Of a stretch of DNA of 64,000 bases, positions 1 through 12,900 are shown one piece after another. Numbering within the stretch: position 1 is the stretch's first letter; each line of letters opens with the position of its first letter. Source of the stretch: Ancylostoma caninum (Eukaryota; Nematoda; Chromadorea; Rhabditida; Ancylostomatidae); the NCBI GenBank assembly GCA_037903475.1, contig JBAJFG010000452.1, positions 1 to 64,000 on the forward strand. The letters run 5' to 3'. The position numbers were made by a program, and so were the translations under genes. The notes below the pieces were generated by a model that worked only from the letters and a program-made list of their open reading frames with translations, did no database searches and had not been told where the DNA came from.

Positions 1-3000
1 GAGACAGGGTGAACATGTCACACTCAAATCTGTTAAAACCGTGCATCTCTTACGCATATTTCATGCGCATTCCCTGTCGAGATCGCTCCAATTTTCATGA
101 GATTCTCGTGACGTATACGTGACAGGAACTTTGCCCCAGCACAGTGATTTTGCGAAAGTGCTCTGGAATTGGATCGAGTACTTGAAGGTGAAATTATCCA
201 AGAAGAACACCTACATATTCAGATTTTTATGGATATCGGAAATAACGGCGAATATGTAGTATCGTGGTTCTACACAGAAGTCCACCTAATGAAGTTACAA
301 TTACTGGAAAATATGTAGTAACCTGACAAAACGGTAGCCAGTGTTTGACCGAGTAATGTATTAGTCATATTCGATACTGAGTAATTCAAAAATTGGATTC
401 ACAGGATGATGAGCTCAATATCCCTGATAAAAAGAAAAAGGGAACACAGAGTGGCATTTAATTACGGCGACAAAAATGTGCACTCATTTAAAACTCATTT
501 CATATTAAAACTCACTTCAAAACTCACTTTGTATGAAACTGTACCATAGTATTTTGCTCGTTGTTTAACGTTAAACAAAATCATATATTGAAATCGGAAA
601 TAGTGTGCATCTGGCACTGCATCGACGCTGAGACGTTTGACAATTTCGTTGACTCTGGCGAGCCGGCGATATGGTCAACCTCACTCCTAACCAAATGAAT
701 ACCCTCTCAACATCTATGAGGGAAAAGCAAAAGACTCATATCCCTGTGATGCCTTGACAGAGCCGTTCTCCCGAAAACCGGACTAGCTGAACAATGCGAG
801 GGATTGAAATTTGGGGTTCCTTAGTGTTAATCGCCAAAATCATTGAAATTTTCACGTTTCCTACAAACATTATCGAGCCTTCCCTTTTCACTTCTATGGG
901 AGTTTATTCCCAGTTGTCTACTGCTTCAAATCATCGGGTAGGCCGACTTCGTAGACGCTGTCAACAATTTGAAAACACAACGTGCCAAAACACCATGGTT
1001 TTAAAAATGGGCTTTGACTTCGCGATGACACTAGCTAAGAACCAGTTGGAGATTTCCCATGTTTTATATGAATATGGGAGCGATGACCAAGGGCTAACCA
1101 ATGAATAAATATGTATGATTCCGAGTGAGATTCAGCAATCCAGGATAAGTTCCAGAAATGGAAGTTTGCATGATGTCACTATAATTATGGGCCACCCTGT
1201 GGAGTTATTTTTTTGTTTCCCAAATAGTCAAATTTTTGGGTGGTGTTCTCAATAGTAAATCAAATCAACTAACCTTATTCCACGTTCATTCGGGCAGCAC
1301 TTTAGTCGTAGCCATTATCTGGCCTAAGTCGTTTCGCAAGTCTCATGACCTTTTTCATTATTTTTTCCCACAAACAGCAGCAGCATTGGGGTAATTGACG
1401 CACAAGAAGGCGATTTATCCCATACCTGACAGGCATTGTAACCTAGAATTATGTAGAAGAGGGAATAAAAATGTTATAAAAATAACGGACTTGAATCTTA
1501 GTGGTGCCTAAAGGAACTATTGTATGTGATGGGAGACGGCAGTTAAGAGATGCCAGAATAATGCAGAAGCATATTACCACGATTTAACGCCAAAATTTTC
1601 CATTCTAGCGGAATACCTGATTCAAACAAGAAAATAAGAGATAATTCACCGTCATATTCAATGAAACTTCTACCATACTGTGTTGCACCTTCAGTTCCTA
1701 TTCGTACCAGTCACACTCTGAGTGTAACATAAAAATCAGCAGATAGGTAAACAGAAGTATGTCTCCTTCGCTTAACCAAGCGGATTTCGCAAGTAAACGA
1801 ATAGGAAGGGTTATGGCACTAAAAAACATCCACGTACGTACATACCAACAGAGATGACAAAGACAAGGGTGGTGAATAGGGCAAAGATTCTGCAACGGAG
1901 TGGAAACCTTCTTAGAGTATCACGGGGAAGAAACCACAACTTTATGGAACATGAACAAAATGTTAATTTAAAAAATGAAGGCTGATGCGGAATAGAATGG
2001 ACAGTAAATACTAACGGAAACGAATATTGTTGCAGATAAGTCTTGCTTTTATATCTCTCATCCTCTGCTCAGATTTTTTCATCCAGCATTCTAGGTCTGT
2101 TCAGTTTTGCCCTGTCATTTGTGAGCACAGCAGTACCACCGTAGGTTATTTCTCTTGCACAATAAGAGCAATTTGAGGTCGTTTCTCCACTACTCTCATA
2201 GAATGCGACTTTGTGCAGTAAAAACTCGGAACGAACTGTTTGCATCTCTCTAGCAATAGTTGCTTTCCAGTGAAACTAACACCGTGAAAAATTATTTCGA
2301 ATACAAAATCGGGTACAGATTCCTTTCAGCACTAGCTGAACAATGCTATTAGGGATTGAGGTTTTCGTCTCATTTCATTTCATTTCATACGGCTCAGAAC
2401 GTGCTAAAACAAAGCAAAAGGAAAGAGAAAGACTAACTACGTAGGACTACAACAGAGCAAAATGATGTCCAAATTGAACACACACGGATTTCATGGACCT
2501 CAATCTCCCCGATGCACTGAATACAGCAGTATATATAAAATATTACAAAACTGTCTTCAAATCTGTCTTTTAAACGTTTTTCGGTACGGGATTTGGAACA
2601 GTTTGTCGAACCGAGTGGACGCGTAAAGTCGTTTCTCTTACCGTTCGGACACGTAAAGATGTGTTGGCTAACGCTGCAGCCGTGGTGGAGAGCCAGCACA
2701 ATCGCGGACCGCTCCGACCAAGTGATCCGTGAACTGAATTATTGGACCCTCTGAAAACAGGATACTCACCACTTTCATGCTTTTTGACCTATACAATTGG
2801 AATCAGCGTGACGAGGAGGTCTGAAGTCTGTTGATATCTACAACCCACTAAACGAGGTGACACACTGCCTTTGAAGCTGGCTGATTCTACGAGACACTCG
2901 TTCTCTAACTGATGATTTAGCAATCAGAAAAAGCGCTTTTTAGTTGGAGCAGTATTTGCTTAAGTAGAAAATTCAGAAGAAATTCCACTGCTTTTCAGTG

Positions 3001-3600
3001 TTTCGCCATCGTTTGAGGTATCTTACTAGTGGAGTATCTATCTCACTAGTCTTTGGAGCAGAAAAGGAGTGCTCCAGATGGAACTACAAAAAAAAACTCA
3101 GAAAAATTATCCTAGCATGCTTCAATCTTCATTTATCAAACGCACTGACGATATAGATCTAACCCGAGCAGGACCATGCACTACACCGCCTGTTAGCATG
3201 GGATTCAAAAATATCGCCAAAAAGTGTGCAAGGAGATGATGAGATTTGAGAAGGCGGTCTCAAGAGCTTTGTTGCTTTAGTAAGACCCATAGCTTCTGAA
3301 AAAATGAGGGAAGTCGCACCTTTTATCAATTTGGGCACAGAGTTCAGATGCTCACTGTCACATTAATCTGTATCGATGTAACGAAACTCTCGGAATATGT
3401 CAAAAAGACTTGTCCTCCCCGCAGATTTTCACAATAACTGTCAACATTATATAATCTGTTTTAATGTGTATGGTAGCTGGAGATGCCATAGTGAAGAAAA
3501 TCGCGGTAAAGTGCACAGAAATTGAAGAGGATGAAGAGAAGAACAAGATACAAGCACGAATACTCATCTATCATCGAGATAGAAACAGACTGTAAGTACC
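1..3600. other. Intergenic region without recognisable gene
   Basis: No frame here resembles a known family. The longest open frame (794-1108, +) has no recognisable domain and no splice-site context. The only simple feature is a short TTTCA microsatellite near 2373-2391. The segment may hold upstream regulatory sequence of the ankyrin gene that starts at 3968, but no promoter element is identifiable. Confidence 0.6.
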
Positions 3601-3605
3601 AGGGG

Positions 3606-3720
3606 CCGCATGCATCATTGAGATTACCCAGCATAAAAGAGTCGAGGTCCGTGTTAATAATGGGTAAACTTGAAGGTTGTTGACACGTTAACCTTGGGTA
3701 ATCTCAATGATGCATGCAGC
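3606..3720. repeat. Short inverted-repeat element (MITE-like)
   Basis: The motif GCATGCATCATTGAGATTAC at about 3608 returns inverted at 3695-3718, giving an IR of about 115 bp. Another copy of the motif lies at about 5348-5373 in intron 2 of the ankyrin gene. A diverged copy lies near 60284-60310 in the gene-free right part of the window. This is a small dispersed non-autonomous repeat, placed here about 250 bp upstream of a start codon. Confidence 0.7.
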
Positions 3721-3956
3721 CGCAGCTGTGTTAGCCCCAATCAGGTAATGGTGTTCCACTCGCTCATCAGTGCGATCACGATCTCAACACCGGCCGGAAC
3801 CCGCTTTCTTGCAACGACGTCGTCATTGCGCTATCGATCGCAAAACACTGGAATCTTCATGTTCTCAATGAACTCACAACAACTACATTTCCAACTCTCA
3901 TCATCGAATTTTGCATCATTCAAACTGAATTTATTTGTAGTCGAAGAAAAAAAGAA

Positions 3957-3967
3957 TTTCCAGCCGA
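3957..3967 (+). promoter_or_regulatory. Putative spliced-leader acceptor of the ankyrin gene
   Basis: TTTCCAG ends at 3963, four bases before the ATG at 3968. A strong 3' splice signal with no upstream coding exon, this close to the start codon, is the usual arrangement for nematode SL trans-splicing. It supports this ATG as the start. The leader itself is not encoded here. Confidence 0.6.
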
Positions 3968-6900
3968 ATGTCAGAAGACGAATGCGCGAACGATATACTT
4001 TACTATGCAGCTGAAGGCAGTTTGGTATGTTCCCACATTGTATTTTCCATGTTTTTCCTTTCATATCGTCTCATGCTTTTCATTTTTTCTGTTTTTGATG
4101 GTTGTTGTTAGATTGGTCCAAACGTCTCGCACCAAAATTTATTTTTCGATCCAGAATTCCTTGGTCTTGAATTGAATTTTTTTTTGGCAATAGGATGTGG
4201 TAGATTGCTCCACTTCTTCTCAACTATGAAAGTTGCCAGATCAGGTTACATCCATAAAAAATAATGTTGTGTGATTGCTTGGAGAAGGTTTAAAATTTGG
4301 TGCAAAACTTTCGGACCAACCTAAAAGAAATGGCACTTCTGTTGCGCAGTCCCTCACCATCTGACAGTAAGGTACTGGGTATATTGGGAATAATGAGTGT
4401 AATATGTATTTCTGTCAGCAAAACAGCAATACGATCAACCTCTGGATGCTACTTTTTCTCTTGATTTTCTTCAATTTGGAAATTTTCAGGACCACAAATT
4501 CAGGGCATAATTTTGGAGATCAGGCGGTGTCGGTGTGGTAGGATAATGGATGATGAATGGATGAACGTATACGATAGTACTGGGATAGTACTGGGTATAA
4601 AAGTAAGATATCATCTTTGCGCCTCCGTTCCAGTAGTAGTCCACTTTAAAAGAAACTAAAAATGCTGGGTCTTTCATCAATATTATGCTTGATACAAATC
4701 TGTCGCAGTAATGTAGCACAATGTCAACAGAATACGCTCCCAATGTTGATTAGTTAATCATTAACGAGGTCAGAACAGGGCTGAACGTTTTATCTCAACG
4801 AATCAATGCGTAGCGGCCGTTTTCCCAGTGTCGTTGGAGATTAACGGTACTATTGAGCCGATGTAGTTCTCATTCAGTAGTAGATAGTAGTAGATAAATA
4901 AGAGTCAGTAAACAGTGTGTGAAACGAAAAAGTATCGTTGGAATTTCATGCCGACATGGAGAGACTCGTAAAGCGACACCGGGAGTGGATAACCCAGAGG
5001 GACAACCGCGGCAGAACCGCAGCGATGCATGCAGCGATCGCCGATAACATCCGTAATCTGCAGTTCCTTTTGAGGTGAGCGTGGTGTACAGCTGAACGAA
5101 CTTTTCCATCCAAATATTTCGTAGTAAGTTATCAAGCTGAATAATTCTCCTTAAAATGCTAGGCTTTCTAAGTGACTTCCATACGTAGGAGTACTAGTGA
5201 AATATATACCATACATGCTTGGAACTGTAGGGTTAATGAAACATCGACCAAGCAACCATACGACAATTCGTGGTCCTATAGATTGCATAATGTCAGAAGA
5301 CGTGGCTTGTTAGCCTGGTTCCGCCCAGATGCGATTAAAAATCCCTGGGCTGCATGCATCATTGAGATTACCCAGAGTGAACTTGGAAATATCCTCGAAT
5401 TCCCAAATTTACCCATCATTAACACAAGCGTCAATACACTACAGCGTACGATGGTAATTTACCAAGCAGAGTCGCCTCGGGGGGAGCAGGGGGGGGGGAT
5501 CGCCTGAAGAGGGTAGCATGATAACAGCAAGGTAGGGAAGTTCGTTTTTCACCGGCGGCTCAAAGTCCGATTCCTTGCGAGGATGGTAGTTTTGCAAACA
5601 CTTTCAAATGCTCTTTTTCTTTTAGTACAATCGATAACAAGTGTAAAATCGTCGGTGAACACTTTCTTCCTAAGCTTGGACGTTTTATTTGGCTGTAAAT
5701 CGACTCCCAGCGTTCAATTATGCTTCTCAAAATGCAATTCAGTGGATGTTGTCCTAGGAACTCTGGACATCACATGGTGCTCTGAAGCTTTGGAGGCGGT
5801 TTTCCAGAATCAAGCCTCATGAGGTTGCAAAATCCCACGGTTTTTCGTTTATTTGAATTTTTATAGCGATAAGACCACGTAAGACATGACCGCGAAATTT
5901 GTCAAATTTGAGGTATGTTGACACTCAATAACTGACAAAATTAGACGGTCCTATGAAAAACGACCCGATGCGTGAGGAAGAGCAAATCTTCCTTTATTGT
6001 AATGTATTGAAGCTTTTCCCTCATACAGAGGAACTATGAAGTTATTCGCCTCAGATTAACACCATATCGTTGAACTTGCCAAAAATCAGGTTTTTTCATA
6101 GCTTTTTTTCAACCCACATTTACTAGAAGCTGACGAAACCTTAAATATGGTTCTGAAAGAAGAAGTTAAGCTCTATATTCTCATAAAATTTCAGCATTCA
6201 ACGTTACCTAGGACGAGTTTTATTCCATTGGAAAACCGATGGTAATTCGTTAGTAAAAATGGCCATTTTCTCATCTTTTTACGAATTTCCACCCAAATTT
6301 AACCACAACAAACCAAATTTCTTTGAATAGAAAGATGTATACCAGAAAGCGCAAGTCTCCCTGTTAGTAGAACGACAGAACGACTTAAGCCACTTTCCGA
6401 GGTCACATGCCAACCCTTTCTAAATTCGAAAAAGCCATACATCTGCACGTGTACGATTCTAATTCTAAGTGAAAGGACACCAATTACGCGCGACTTTCAC
6501 AGCTCAAAAAAGATTCTGACAATTTGTTTTCGAACATACACATAGATACTTGACTTCCGACTGCTCCACATGCATTTTTCCATTTTGCAAAAATTAGTCT
6601 CAGGCGGGGTCGAACACTGGACCTGTTTGCACATGAATACGACTTCTGCGTCACTCCAATTGTTTATAATGAGTGTGTAGATGTGCGACATAGACATGTG
6701 GTCGTTTCATTTATAAAACTTGGAATTCAAAAATAAAAATTAAAAATTGAAAATTGAAAAATCAATTCAGAAAATTAATTGATATTTCAATATTGTGGTG
6801 TCGTGAAGCCTCATGTAGATTTATCTTCATTACTAGTGTTCGATGAGCGCTTCTGTGTTAGTATTTATTCCAGTGAGTTTTCGGCGCTTAACGCCTTCCC

Positions 6901-9900
6901 CGGACCGAGTACGATGGACAGACGAGCAGATGTTCATCTGTTCATCTGCTCCTCTGTCCATCGTACTCGGTCTGAGGAAGACGCTAAGCGCCGAAAGCTC
7001 ACTGGAATAAATACTAACACAGAAGCGCTCATCGAACACTGGTAAAGACGATAAAATTAATTGAATTCAAATAGTATCTCCCGGATATTTCGAAAGTTGT
7101 AGAATTACAATAAATGAAAACATAAAGAAATCAAATGTTCTGAGGGGGGGTCGCACTTTTCCCGTCTACAAGATCAGTTATTCTGAAAAGAGTGGTTGCG
7201 TCAAATTCATGTCATCTAAATCGACGTCAACATCGGATTTGCATGGAATTGACATCGGATTGACATCACGTCGTAAGCCCCACCGCTACACGATGTTGAC
7301 GTCGGATTCCAAGGGATTGGCATCAGTTAACGTGTTTTAACAGGACAAGCCCATGTATGATGATGACGTGGGTTTTCCACGGGATTTGCTTGCCTAACCT
7401 AGGCACGGTTCTACACCATACAATCTAAGCCCTTATCAATCTGTATATATGATGTAGAATGTCCTTGCGTGTTTGTATGTATGCATGTGCCTCATAGAAA
7501 TCGTGCAGGGTCAACCGATCTGGACCAAACATTGCACATATATCCACATGGGGAAGCGAAGGTTTTACGCTACCTTTGCCGAGAAAATATGTTTTGACTA
7601 ATCGGTTTTATTGATTTCTTGCCCTGGTGTCGATGAAGACGTGTACACTGGGGTTCCCTAAAGCAATTAACATGAAAATGACAACCATTTTGCATAAATT
7701 ATTGATTTATCGATTCTACTGCATTTTCGATATTCTTTCTCATGAGCCAGTGAAGACATACCTGTGGTGGTTTCCCAACACGCTAAACATGGATATGACA
7801 TCCATTTTGCATAAATCATCAATTTACTGATTTTATCAACTTTTCCAGTTCTGCTCAGAGATTAGTGAGGGCTACTCTCAATACACTCAGCGCAAATATT
7901 ACAATCTCTTTTCAAGAAAACGCTGAGCAATTGATTTTATCGATTTCTCTACCACTGATCACCAACGAGTGAAAACACCTGCGCTGAGCTTCTTCACCAC
8001 GTTGAACGTGAATATGCCAAGGATTTCAAAGGAGTTCATCGGACAAACAACTTTAACTGCTTTTTGGCAAGAGTACTCAATAAAGGGTCAATTAGGTTGA
8101 TCATCAAAATAGTGAGTGTTTTGTAAGAATGCAATAGGTTTCACAATTGTCATCAACAGCATTGCCAGCAAACACGTGTGTTTGCTGGCATTCGAGCAGA
8201 AGTTGTCCAAGTTAGAGTTAGTGAGTTAGAGCTTATATTAGCTTTTTCAAGCAGAAGTGCTCCAATGTCCAGAGCAGAAACAGTTACTTGCCATCTACAT
8301 TCCGGAAAAGATACTCTTTACAAGACATCAAGAAAAAGGAATAATGCAATGCAGTAATGCATGAAGTTAACATCGGTTTCATTCCATCATCATGTGCATG
8401 AAGTTAACATCGGTTTCTTGATGGCAACATTGGTTATCCGATGCCAGTTTCATGCACTGCCCCAAACCGATGTGTGCCTGATGCAGATCACATGTCAACC
8501 ATGGTTTTTTTCGAGCATCGGTTTTTTTTTGCTCCTCCGAGCATGGGTATTTTGCTGCACAACATGGTTTTTCGAGTTCCCGAGTTTAGACGATAAAATA
8601 ATTGGATGTCCAACGCCCGTACTTATCAAATTCGCCGGGACGCTTATGGCCTAATTGCCAGGTGGACAGATTTCATGAATAGAGGACTGGTGTTCCTGAA
8701 GCCGAAGAACCTTACTGTTTTGTGCATGAAGTTCTCATTTTCCCGTCGGGAACACGAACGGTTATAGAGTACGATTCTTTCAGTTCCTGTTTGCTCATGA
8801 ATCCGGGCACAGAGTCATTGAGGATGCGTAATTTTTACATGGATCCGGCACATAGCTGATATCTGTCCTTGTCCGGCTGCTAAAAGAAGCCTTGCTTGCT
8901 ATTGATTTTATCTCTATCACCACTTCAACGAAAAGAACGGCAGAACTGATATTTTCAGGAAAGGACTATCCCTCTGGGACACAGACAACGGTGGTGCCAC
9001 TACGCTTCATTGGGCAACGCAGTGCGGATCAACTAAGGTATTACATAAGATTCACATACCTCATGTTCTCTCAGAGTATATTTATTGCCTACTAAAGCCT
9101 CTTGGAACGTGCTCACGCAATTTTCTTCTGAATATAGTGAGAATGAAGTATAGAGCTCATCGGAATTCGAACCATTCTACATTCTATTGGGTTGGTGAAA
9201 AAGGTCTGCAACACTTCTTATTTCTATTTCTGAAACGCAAAAGCAGCTTGACAGGTGGGATCTTGTGTCGGTATAAGGTAGTATGTTCTCGAAGCTTTCA
9301 AATGAGGGGCATACAATAGGAGCTCTATTAGTATTTGAGTACTATGTAATGTCTTCGGCCAGTCTAGTCTCACTTCGCTTCTTTGTCTATTATGGTCCCG
9401 TAGTAAAGTGTCAGGGCGGTGAGCTGAACTCCAAAATTCACCACCACGCTTTAGGCGATGATTGCATGCCAGTACACATCCACAAGGATAGCAGATCATT
9501 GCCACCCACGTCATTGCCACAGCACGCATGTGGCAACACAGGAGATCATCGCCCTGTTGGGAGCTGATCGCCTTCTCATGCTGTGGAAATAGTGGGAGAA
9601 GCGAGTGGACGCAGAATTAGCTACCCCAACCGTCTCATTCTGCGTGTACCCACCTCTCTCACTCTTTCTACAGCATGAAAAGGCGATCAGCTTCTGACAG
9701 AGTGATGTTCTCCTCTGTTGCCACATGCACGCTCATCCTTGCTTTCTCGGTTTTAGAAAAGTAGTTCGGACATGAGTCCCCGTGTTATGCGAATCTGATA
9801 AGTCATGCCGGGTGATTGACTGACTGCCGCTGTTTCTTCAGCCACACGGGAAGGACTTTCTAAATTATATTGCAAGTAGGGGACCGAAGCTTAGTCCTGT

Positions 9901-12900
9901 ACACGAACAAGGCACAGCAACGCCAGTCGATTCGTGTCCGGAATCACTTCCGAAACAGTCGAGAGCAGACTCGCCCAAAAAGAGGGTTTTCCCATGTTGT
10001 CGGTGGAGCCACAAGGGATGCTTTACTAAGAGTTCATAAGTAGTGGCACCACAATGACGAAGAATCTCTGTGCTACCCAACTCTAGAAGTTGGCAGGTGC
10101 CATCCTCGAAAAACGCCCAAAACGAGCAAATGTCCATCTCCTGCGAGATAGTGCCCACGCGTACTTTGCAAATGCAAGCCGTGAGAAGACTCAGAATCTT
10201 GGTTCGGAATTTCTGTCACAACTATAGTATTCGCCATACCTGGCCCTGTCAGACTGTCACCTTTTCCTGACCATGAGCAACCACCTACGGAAAATGAGAC
10301 CTGGCAATTAACAGGGAGTCGAAAATGAGGTGTCAGAGTTTTTAGATCCACAGCCTACTTCGTTTTATCAGGGAGGAACAGAGAATCTGCTCAAAAAATG
10401 GGCAAAGGTACCACGCAGTAATGGTAGATGTAGCATTAATTGAGATTTTGTTCTAATAAAGAAAACCATTCCCAGAGGATTCGTTGTGAGTGTTGCAGAA
10501 CTTTTCCACCAACATAATATATTAATGAATTCTGCAGGAAAATTTGGGGTATGTAGATACATCCGCAACATTTCCCTTACACTGATTTATTTTGCTCTTT
10601 TCTTCTATTTTTCTCATTGGCGTTGTGTTGTACCTCCGAGCGCAACAAAATGAACAAATAAACAAATAAATAATATTATACTATCGTAAAAGCAATGACT
10701 CGTAGCTGAAGAATTTTTCCCATCTTAAAGGTCGTGCGTTACATCCTTCAAGCCGGAAAATCTCCTCACGGTTTGGCACCGTTCTTGGTGGCTGACAAAG
10801 ATGGCGTCACCCCGATCCACATTGCAGCCTGCGGCAATGGGAAAATATTGCAAGTGGGTTTGAGGCAACGATTTTCTTTCGAAATAAATACGAAGATCCA
10901 ACCATAGGTTCAGCCGTATGGATGTAAATAACAATTAGAAAATGTTAATGATTGACGCCGCTCATGTCTATGTACGTTCTGTGAAGAAAATTCAGAGCTA
11001 GAGTAGCCCTAGAGCTATAGTAACTTCAGGAAGGTTCTAAGCATCTAGCTCATTTGAAGTTGACGAGCAAAGAACGATAAATTTGGCTATTCTCGCCATT
11101 ACACCTCATCGCTAATTAGGACAGTTTATAGCAGATGCGTGCGTTTGACGCACGTGCGTCTATGTGACGAAGTATGGCCGGTTGCGTCATCAGATGCACT
11201 CATTTACAACCTTGCGGCGGTCGCACATTCCTTACCTTGAGCATATACAGTCGGCTTTGATCGGACTTTATGGAAAATCCTTCACAAATGCGTGCGTCTG
11301 ACGTGTGACTGACGCACGCAGCTAGTACAAACAGCCCCTTTGAGAGGAGTCGGATAACATAGCATGCTCATTTTCCCCGCAGAACTATCTGATTCAGATG
11401 TTCATCGATGCCGTCAGCGCCACGGACGACGTCTTCGGCTTGGCACAGGATAAAAGAGGTCGTGGTCCACTGCACTATGCTGCATCAAAAGCCAGTGTGG
11501 AAAGTGTCAGGTTGATCTTGGGTGAGGTCCAGTCCATGAATTCAACGGAGCTCAAGCCAGGTTCCAAGCTCTCAAGCGTGCCATGCTTTTAGACTCACAA
11601 GTCCTTGGGCTTCCTGTCGATGCGAAGGACTCCTGTGGCCTGACTCCACTTATGTGCGCTGTTGGGGTCCCCTTCGCTCAGGGTTCGGCGGACGATGTTC
11701 AGTTCGTTTGCATAAGTTTAGTTATGATGCAGTTCAGGTGTAGACGTGTGTCGCCTGCTCGCACGCCGTAAGGAAATGTCAGTCTCGGCGAGGAACCGCG
11801 ACGGACTGTCAGCGATACACCTTGCTGCCATCGCCAACAATCTTCCCGTGCTCAAGCTGTTTGCAGAGGAGATGGGCAAAAACGTCGAGGTGCTGCTGGA
11901 ACTATGGAAGTCCATACACCGAACTTTGTACAATGTTCCTCCTCCAGGTATTCGACAACGAGAACCGGACGCCGCTCCACTACGCTGCCGAGCAGGGCCA
12001 TTACGAGATAGTGCAGCTGTTGTTGGCCTGTGGAGCGAGGAGCACGACAATGTTGGTAGTGTTATTGTTGAACGATTGTTCGACTGTCTTTGCTATCTTC
12101 TCAGTGATATGTCATAAAGTCAACCTATGCGCTTTTCATTTTCTTATACTTACAAAACTTCCAGTTTCCAACGCCCTAGCCATCTTTAAGACCTTTCCCA
12201 CTTTTTTTTTGTGATTGTGCGGGACTTTAGAGAGAAAATTTTGGCTCTCTGGTGATGAAGAGGAAATTTCGACGTGATATACACCACAATGTTTATGTGC
12301 CAATCAATTCGCTCTGCTACGGACTTGGGTGCATTAGTATGGCTTAAATGTACCCTCAAAATCACCAGTAAAGAGTTGAAAAATCCTTCTATGAGTAAGA
12401 GGTACATGTGAGAATTTCAATGCTATTTACTTCTCTCATTTTTCTTCTAATTTTTCCTTCTTTTGAATTAGGAAAGGTAACTTCTTTCATTCACCCAGGT
12501 CTCAAAGGTTTCATGAATAGAAAATTTCTCTCCGCAAAACACATTCACTGGGAGGGAAACCCGAGGGATCCCAAGAACCTTCATGGATACGGACATTTTT
12601 CCTTGAAAATGTTGAGTGAAGAGGGGAGGAGGAAGCGGAACGCTCTACCAAAACCACTTCTTAGCCCCATTTCCTTAGTTGTTTAATTATGCTGCAGCTT
12701 AGTTCTTCGGAGCCATTACAAACAGTGGGCCAACCTTATCATTGGTGAAATACAGTAAGTTTCAGTGACAAGTATGACGCCAGCCCAGCACACTACGCTG
12801 CTCAATTCAGCGTCAGTTGTCTCGATTTGATATTAGCAAAAAATAATTATGTGGTGAGATTTTTTCATTTACGTGTTTTCACTGATAACAGCAGAAATAA

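Larger units (their letters stand above)
5075..8958 (+). other. 3.9-kb intron 2 of the ankyrin gene, repeat-rich
   Basis: This gap separates the exon ending LQFLL from the one starting KGLSLWD, which join into one ankyrin repeat. No coding exon is needed inside. It contains one end of the 3606 repeat family (about 5348), an approximately 205-bp hairpin (6836-7040), degenerate satellite-like units (about 7430-7830) and a short direct duplication (8358-8420, GAAGTTAACATCGGTTTC twice). The rest is unremarkable AT-rich sequence. Confidence 0.7.

Noticed and set aside
3670..4014. 114-residue plus-strand ORF before the ankyrin start
   Set aside because: It begins inside the 3606 inverted repeat and is out of frame with the ankyrin exon it overlaps.
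6779..7045. Two similar proteins encoded on opposite strands
   Set aside because: The similarity follows from the palindrome at 6836-7040; neither frame has splice or family support.
9840..10040. Additional ankyrin-gene exon starting after TTCTTCAG (PHGKDFLNYIA...)
   Set aside because: Exons 3 and 4 already join into one complete ankyrin repeat in phase; this frame is not ankyrin-like and reaches a stop.
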